A stretch of DNA of 64,000 nt from Gnetum montanum (lineage: Eukaryota > Streptophyta > Gnetopsida > Gnetales > Gnetaceae): positions 341,573 through 405,572 of the forward strand of contig MNCI01001925.1 in NCBI GenBank assembly GCA_015680685.1, written 5' to 3'. The notes under the pieces were generated by a model. That model did no database searches. It saw only the letters and a list, made by a program, of their open reading frames with translations, and had not been told where the DNA came from. A program made the position numbers and the translations under genes. The stretch's first letter is position 1. Each line of letters starts with the position of its first letter. Positions 58,501-64,000 of this stretch are shown here, piece after piece.

Positions 58501-60204
58501 GGCAAAGCGAAATCCAAGTTGGGGAACCGTGACGGCACAGCTGAAGGGACCAGTGAGATTAAGCAGCCCAGAGTGAAGCGGATTCGATTTAAAATTCCTG
58601 GTAAACTTTTTATTTTTATTTCATTTGTTTTACAAATAGTTTTAACGATCACCGAGCAGTCAAGAAACACGATCTGCGGACTATACCAGAAGACTAGGAG
58701 TTAACCGACCCGACGGGAGGAACTGAATTGCTGGGGGAGGGGACTGGAGGAACTGGAGGTACCGAACCCCTAGACGATCAAGCGGAAACTGAAGAAATGT
58801 TCAACAGCTTTCTTAAAGGGGAGCTTGATCTTGGAGACCCTTCGACGCAAGAGGAGATCAGAGGGAACGGTATGTCTCTTCACCTATTCATTTAGCCTAA
58901 TATATTCTTGGATTACCTTATTGTGAATTTTTGTTTGACTCAGAGGAGAGTGAGACCGTCCCAGAAAAGGAATCAGAGATCCCCCCTAAAGCGTCTCCAA
59001 AGGTTAGCACCTCGTGCACTAATGGACCTTTTACTTGGATGGAAATGCCAAGTAAGAGGGATTTTGTAGCTGGGGTGGCCGAAGAGGTCGTCGAACGGAT
59101 CGAGGGGATCAATCCTGGCATAGGTATGAATGCATCTAAAGGTTTTTGCTATGTTAGAGTTTGATGCTCAATTCTATTTGTTCTAACGTTTGTCTTTTCC
59201 TATGGACAGGTGCCCAACTGAGGTGGGATCCATCCGACTTGTCGATATGGAGAGTTTGCCTACACTTTCCCCTGAGGTTGAACAAGTGCCTAGACCTGTT
59301 TATGAAGAGGTAGCGGAGGGCTTCGTTCACAATGCCAAAGCGGTATGGATGTGTATGCGCTCCATTGAACAATTGTGGCTCCAAATTCAGGGGAAAGAGA
59401 AGGAGAATTCCGCATTGTCAACGGAACGTGACGATCTGAAGGCCCGATATGAGTTTGCCGCAGCTAGATTAAACAATGATCGCGCTTGGTGGACCTCCGA
59501 GGTCACGTATACAAGGTATTGGAACCTTCTCAATCGCCATGCAGGGCTGATACAGAGACTCGGGGAGTGCAGGGCCCAAATTGATTTGCTGAATACCAAA
59601 TGTCAAGATTGGAAGGCTTTCGCCTCCAAAGTATGCAAATGGGGGCAAGATGAGAAGAACCACAAGCACCAATACAAGAAGTCGCTAAAAGAGGTTTCTA
59701 TTGAGAAGCAACAGTTAGAAATGTTTGTGGAGGGTCTTGGTCTGTGCTCTGCCTTTGACACATTCACCCAGAACACAATTGTAGAGATGGAATCTCCTAA
59801 ACGGCAGATAACGATAGCCTCTGGGGAGGTGTCGGTGGGCGAATTCCCTTTGAAACGTCCCACCTGGTCAGACATTGACAAAGGAAAGGCTCTGGCTGAT
59901 ATCGAATTGGGTCTCGATGGGACGGACTGGGCAAGTGTTCCTGAAGAGGAGATCCTACGACGACTTGAATTCGGCTTGGGGGGACCTCCTATGGTAAGCG
60001 TTTTGTCTCTTTTTGGAGTTAATTGATTGACTAATGTTTGAAATTTTGACATTCGCTCATTTTTTGTGTTGATTATTTCCTCTTTGGTTTTTTTTTTTTT
60101 AGGATGAAGGTGGGGATGAGACTGGAGAAGCTGGCTCTAGTGGAGTAGGGGCCATTGATGCTGGTGGGTCCAAGGAGGACGATCCTCATGCCCTAGATGT
60201 TTAG
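55591..60204 (+). pseudogene. Antisense eight-exon gene of element D with phosphatase-like, helical, acidic and coiled-coil parts
   Basis: Exons from GT/AG sites: 55591-55721, 56691-57140, 57229-57497, 57588-58600, 58660-58869, 58944-59123, 59210-59993, 60103-60204. Junctions keep the reading frame except exon 6 to 7, where my boundary is off by one. Exon 1 is basic (MRRGKELEGRGQKG). Exon 2 reads LLVVELVRVLTWF, VWFRDGACGFLAFLL and VVVWSH, like the FCP1/NIF-type HAD phosphatases of plants but without the catalytic Asp. Exon 4 has LFVAPSPNVSIAEM, LEDWLGV and FRARLFPKTLSQ, loosely like plant transposon-associated domains. Exon 5 is acidic, exon 7 a coiled coil (LSTERDDLKARYEFAAARL), exon 8 an acidic tail. 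About 1,000 codons. Breaks: TAG near 55675, 56698, 58174 and 58697, and one frameshift near 57885. Element A has a matching gene. Function is unknown. Confidence 0.75.
55760..56620. repeat. Minisatellite in intron 1 of the antisense gene of D
   Basis: More than 20 units of about 37 bp built on CGCCCAGCGTAGACGCCGAG then CGTAACTATTTTTCGTA, with length variants. It lies between the exon 1 donor (55722) and exon 2 acceptor (56690). Minus-strand open frames across it encode repetitive peptides and are not genes. The GCGTATACGC form also occurs in the U3 of the D LTR. Confidence 0.9.
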
Positions 60205-60419
60205 CATTTAGCGTTTTTCATTTTTCGATTCAAACTTATACTGAAACTGTAACATTATGAAATGAACAGAGATGGTTGATTGTATGTAATAACATGCATA
60301 TATATATATATATTTGTTGTTGATTTTGGGTTTAACATGTCATAGAAATGTAAAATATTTTGGTTTTTTTTCTGTTTTAAGTGTAATACAGGAAGCGATT
60401 ATAAAAGTAGAACGAAAAG

Positions 60420-60725
60420 CAAGTACTAGTTTATNGCGTAGTTTATGGCCATTTCGGGCCCCATGCATAGTTAAGGGATGTTTTGGAGGACGCGGATAAA
60501 TTTCTCAGCTAACTGATCATTGCTGATCGTGGCTAGTTTTATGTCATTGCAGACATGATAGTTTAGTGTCATTTCGGACCGGGAGTGGCATTTAATTATT
60601 TTTCTTGTTTTATCGTAGTTTAGTGTCATTTCGGACTTGGAGTGGCATTTAATTGTTTTTCTTGTTTTATCATAGTTTAGTGTCATTTCGGACTTTTTAT
60701 AGTTTAACGTCATTTCGGACTATGA
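60420..60725 (+). repeat. Hairpin motifs between antisense gene and protease of D
   Basis: About six copies. ATGTC/GACAT round loop ATTGCA (60541-60556) is perfect. Three have GTC/GAC round loop ATTTCG (near 60565, 60615 and 60675), one has GTC/GAC near 60705, and one has GGCC/GGCC round ATTTCG (near 60445). A single N lies at 60435. A copy of the TAGTTTAGTGTCATTTCGG unit with flanking GGAGTGGCATTTAATT is itself tandemly repeated. Confidence 0.8.
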
Positions 60726-60734
60726 GTGATAGAA

Positions 60735-63447
60735 TCACTTTAGTAATTTTTTGATCTTTTTCATTTTAATGTTAGACAATTTTTCAACCGGTATGATCCA
60801 GTATTCAGCGTCACCTTCGCTGATTACATTAAATGGCAATTCGGCCCAAGGGACCTCTGATGGAGTGTTTTCTGTGTTAGCGCTTTTTCGGATATTTCAG
60901 TGTCCCTAGGGAACTCTATATTAGTTTCTACCCGAGGAGGCACAGACGTTTCTGTTTGAGGAGGTTTTTGCTCCATGTCGGAAGATTTACTACTTACCGA
61001 TGATCGTAGATTTTTGTCATTTTGGGTAGGCCCTTCAAGTTCGACTTTCGAGCCTTGGTCCATGTCCGTATGCGATGAGATAATAGGTGTAACAGCTTCG
61101 CCATGTATGACAATTTCTCCACCTTCATAAGGCAGATGGATTTCTTGATGGATAGGGGAAGAGACGGCTCTTAGTTGGGCTAACCAGGGTCTTCCCAATA
61201 TCAGGTTGAACCCTGGCATCTCGTCCACTACAAGGAATTCAGCAGATGTCGGGAATTGATCTCCCGCTATAAAGTCTAAGGTTATTGAGCCTTTCACCAT
61301 TACATGTGATCCACTGAACGACTTTAAACATGTAGTTGTGGCTAATTTTAGTAGTTCAGTAATCCCTAGCTGCTCGATAATGTGGTATGGCACGACGTTT
61401 GTCGCAGCTCCATCGTCTACATGGACCCTATGTATTTTAAATCGGTTTATGCAGATTGTTATAAACATGGGAGCTGTTGTCACCTGCTTCATTCTTTTAT
61501 CAACCTTGATGTTGTCATCGTGGAAGTTTAGAGGTTTGGGAGTAGTCCCATGGGGTGAGAACATCACCGCATGGATGGAGGGTTCATTTGGGGGTAAATC
61601 CTCGCTCACCGGGATTGATGTTAACATGCGCACTAGAGCTTCTCGATGCGTTTGAGATGTCAGAACTAATTCATACAAGCTTAGTGAAGTGTTTTTTTGT
61701 TTTTAATGCTTGCATGACTTGTGTCAAGGCGATTGCGAAGTTTTCACTGTTGGGGGTATTTCTATCGGTGCTGATTGGATCCATTGGACCCAACAGTTTT
61801 ATCTCCCGTCTTGTTGATTTGTCAGTTTTCAGAGCTGTCGTTTCGGATGATTCATGTCTCTCAGATGACTCGCCTTCCTGGCCTGTGCTTGGTTGATCGG
61901 TAGATGATGACATGGGCACGGAGTTAAGGGGAGTGGGCTTAGGTGGCCCCAGAGCTAACCTTTGGCATCCATCCTCCATACGTTCACGCGCAAGTCTATC
62001 TCCGAGATGTTTTCGCATGCGGCGTGGAGGTGCCATTGATTTTGGCATTTCGGTTTGCCCTGGGAGTTTTACCACATATGGGGTTGGATGGGATGATGCT
62101 TGTACTGTTGATTGTGCTTGGTTAGAGGGCCGGACAGGTATCCTAACAACGTAGGGCTTAGGTTGGCGTTGTGTTTGTGACACAGAGGCTTGATAGTCCT
62201 AGGGACCTTTGGGTATTCTAATAACAAATGGGGTTGGTTTGGGAGAAGGTTGGGCCTCTGCTGTTGTGGTTGCTGGGGGTACTCGGACCACAAAAGGAGT
62301 TGGCCGGTTAGGCGGAGTTTGCGTGTTTAGGGGAGCGACGGGAGGGACACGCACCACATATGGCCTGTCGCGTGTCGTGGTGTTGGGTGTTGCCACTGCC
62401 AGGGGTATCTGAACGACATACGGCTGTTGTAAAGGATGGGACAGCCGGGGTGCGGGTGTAGACGCAGGGACAGGTGTGCGAACTACAAAAGGTTTGTTGG
62501 ATGTTGGCCGCGTATATTTGGGAGATATGGTGTTAACACAAGATGGCTCAGAATCATCATCAAGGTAGACTGTACTAATGGTGTATGGCACCTCTTTAGT
62601 GTTTAAAGGGTCTTTATAGACCCCCATAGCTTGATTTTTCGATTGAATCGGGTTTGCTTCATCGAAGGTGATTTGGCCTTCATCGATCATTCACTGCAGG
62701 TCCTTTCCTCTCAAAGTTGCGTGTGCGGTTCGCTGGATTATGCTGTGACGATGATTCTTACGCAATCATTGGAGTTGGTTTGTTGTAATTAGCAGGGGTT
62801 TACGGCGGCCTAGTTTGTTGTTGTGTCCCTACTATCGATGCTATAGTCATTTTACCCTTTTCTTTATATTTTTTAGCATGTTGATTTTTAAAGGCTATGT
62901 AGGCCGGGTCATTGCTGTTTTGGGCTGCTTCTTCTATGTTTTTAATTTGCTCGAAAGCTTGGTTGAAATTGCGGGCGTTTAGATAGTACAGCTTGGATTT
63001 AAAGAAATCGTTGACGGCTCCTTCCAAAATAGTGAGCAGGTATGTCTGGGAGATTTCCTCATGCAGCTCATTGAGGGTCGCGCTCCATCTCTAAATAAAT
63101 TTCTGGACCAGTTCAAGCAGTGTTTGCTTGACCTGCATGAGGCTATCTAGTGTGGCCTCAGGTTTCAGGTTATATTTGAACCTAGTCACGAACTAGCGCA
63201 GTAGGTTCTCCAAAGAGGAAACGGAGTTTCTTGGGAGCGCCCTATACCAATCAAGTGCTCTCCCCGAGAGGGACATGGGAAAAACACGTAGGATCGCGTG
63301 GGGCCATGCTTGTAGCAGTGCGCACTCTAACCTGAACGTTATTAAATGCGCGTTAGGATCTGTCTCCCCATTATACTTGGTTAGCGTTGGTAGGGAGACG
63401 CCCTTGGGTAGAGTTAAAGGCGGGACGGAAGAGCTGATGGGGTCATC
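60735..63447 (-). pseudogene. gag: Element D gag-protease (start lost in assembly gap)
   Basis: Runs leftwards from the gap. The capsid-like domain (63400-62800; ends FKSKLYYLNARNFNQAF) is followed by a P-rich linker with about seven repeats of the type PYVVRVP or PFVVRVP (62660-62050). A charged RMRKHLGDRLARERM segment follows, then a helical part (SENFAIALTQVMQALKTKK) and a retropepsin-like protease. The protease has DDGAATN near 61400-61420 and LILGRPWL near 61185. The C-terminus ends IKMKKIKKLLK at a stop at 60735-60737, reached after a frame change near 60870. The lysine-rich end is shared with A. The protease active site appears intact. Few stops occur (near 62200, 62690 and 63090). Confidence 0.85.
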
Positions 63448-64000
63448 NNNNNNNNNNNNNNNNNNNNNNNNNNNNNNNNNNNNNNNNNNNNNNNNNNNNN
63501 NNNNNNNNNNNNNNNNNNNNNNNNNNNNNNNNNNNNNNNNNNNNNNNNNNNNNNNNNNNNNNNNNNNNNNNNNNNNNNNNNNNNNNNNNNNNNNNNNNNN
63601 NNNNNNNNNNNNNNNNNNNNNNNNNNNNNNNNNNNNNNNNNNNNNNNNNNNNNNNNNNNNNNNNNNNNNNNNNNNNNNNNNNNNNNNNNNNNNNNNNNNN
63701 NNNNNNNNNNNNNNNNNNNNNNNNNNNNNNNNNNNNNNNNNNNNNNNNNNNNNNNNNNNNNNNNNNNNNNNNNNNNNNNNNNNNNNNNNNNNNNNNNNNN
63801 NNNNNNNNNNNNNNNNNNNNNNNNNNNNNNNNNNNNNNNNNNNNNNNNNNNNNNNNNNNNNNNNNNNNNNNNNNNNNNNNNNNNNNNNNNNNNNNNNNNN
63901 NNNNNNNNNNNNNNNNNNNNNNNNNNNNNNNNNNNNNNNNNNNNNNNNNNNNNNNNNNNNNNNNNNNNNNNNNNNNNNNNNNNNNNNNNNNNNNNNNNNN
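63448..64000. other. Assembly gap
   Basis: A run of 553 N to the end of the window. It hides the start of gag, primer binding site and possibly the 5' LTR of element D. Confidence 0.99.

Larger units (their letters stand above)
48898..63447 (-). mobile_element. Element D: youngest Tat-lineage retrotransposon, 3' LTR to gag, 5' end lost in gap
   Basis: Order on the minus strand: gag-protease (63447, open at the gap, to 60735), spacer with an antisense gene (60204-55591), pol (55067-51573), hairpin motifs (51565-51214), 3' untranslated region, polypurine tract, 3' LTR (50223-48898). At least 14.5 kb is present. It has far fewer stops than A, C or Z and more CG-rich repeats, so it is the most recent insertion here. 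The left flank is CTATT; the right flank is not in the window. Known comparison: Ogre-type Tat elements are also very long and have an intron between protease and reverse transcriptase, the place where the antisense gene sits here. Confidence 0.85.

Overview
This window looks like repetitive nuclear DNA from a land plant with a large genome. I see no host gene, rRNA or tRNA. Nearly everything belongs to one broad group of LTR retrotransposons: Ty3/gypsy, Tat lineage. The diagnostic feature is that pol carries two RNase H domains (the ordinary one after reverse transcriptase, then a second archaeal-type one with FDGAST / EYEGL / GDSQLV motifs) before integrase. I cannot name the species.

Layout. 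1-2085 is a worn plus-strand pol remnant (Z). About 2.8-17.6 kb is element A (minus strand): pol 3124-6600, an antisense gene 7166-11439, gag-protease 12224-15958, PBS, and a 5' LTR at 16207-17637. About 19-47 kb is an older minus-strand element C, cut apart by later insertions. Element B (22708-30744, minus) sits in the C integrase. Element F (31768-39206, plus) sits in the C RNase H region with a perfect 5-bp target duplication. B and F carry gag-protease but no pol, so they look non-autonomous. 47078-48897 holds two partial LTRs. From 48898 to the assembly gap at 63448 is the youngest element, D (minus): 3' LTR, polypurine tract, pol 51573-55067, antisense gene 55591-60204, gag-protease 60735-63447. 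Its 5' LTR lies outside the window.

Two things stand out. First, A, D and (truncated) C carry, between protease and reverse transcriptase and on the opposite strand, a multi-exon gene. In D it has its own TATA box, eight exons with mostly phase-compatible GT/AG junctions and about 1,000 codons. It starts with a basic segment and a domain resembling FCP1/NLI-interacting-factor phosphatases, then a helical domain, an acidic linker, a coiled coil and an acidic tail. Second, every element carries many copies of a roughly 30-bp motif beginning CYAGTTTA, which can fold into a hairpin with a 6-nt loop. The stem differs from copy to copy, yet the two arms often change together. Copies sit in the non-coding spacers and, in F and B, inside gag.

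The elements share GCGTA/TACGC-rich tandem arrays in their U3 regions. In D the same motif also fills intron 1 of the antisense gene. Stop codons in the worn copies are mostly TAG where relatives have CAG or TGG, consistent with decay of methylated cytosine. Single-N positions at 8102, 12311, 42627 and 44174 look like contig joins. Two of them duplicate 42-45 bp, and one pair encloses a contig placed backwards, which makes a false 1,019-bp inverted repeat at 41608-44173.
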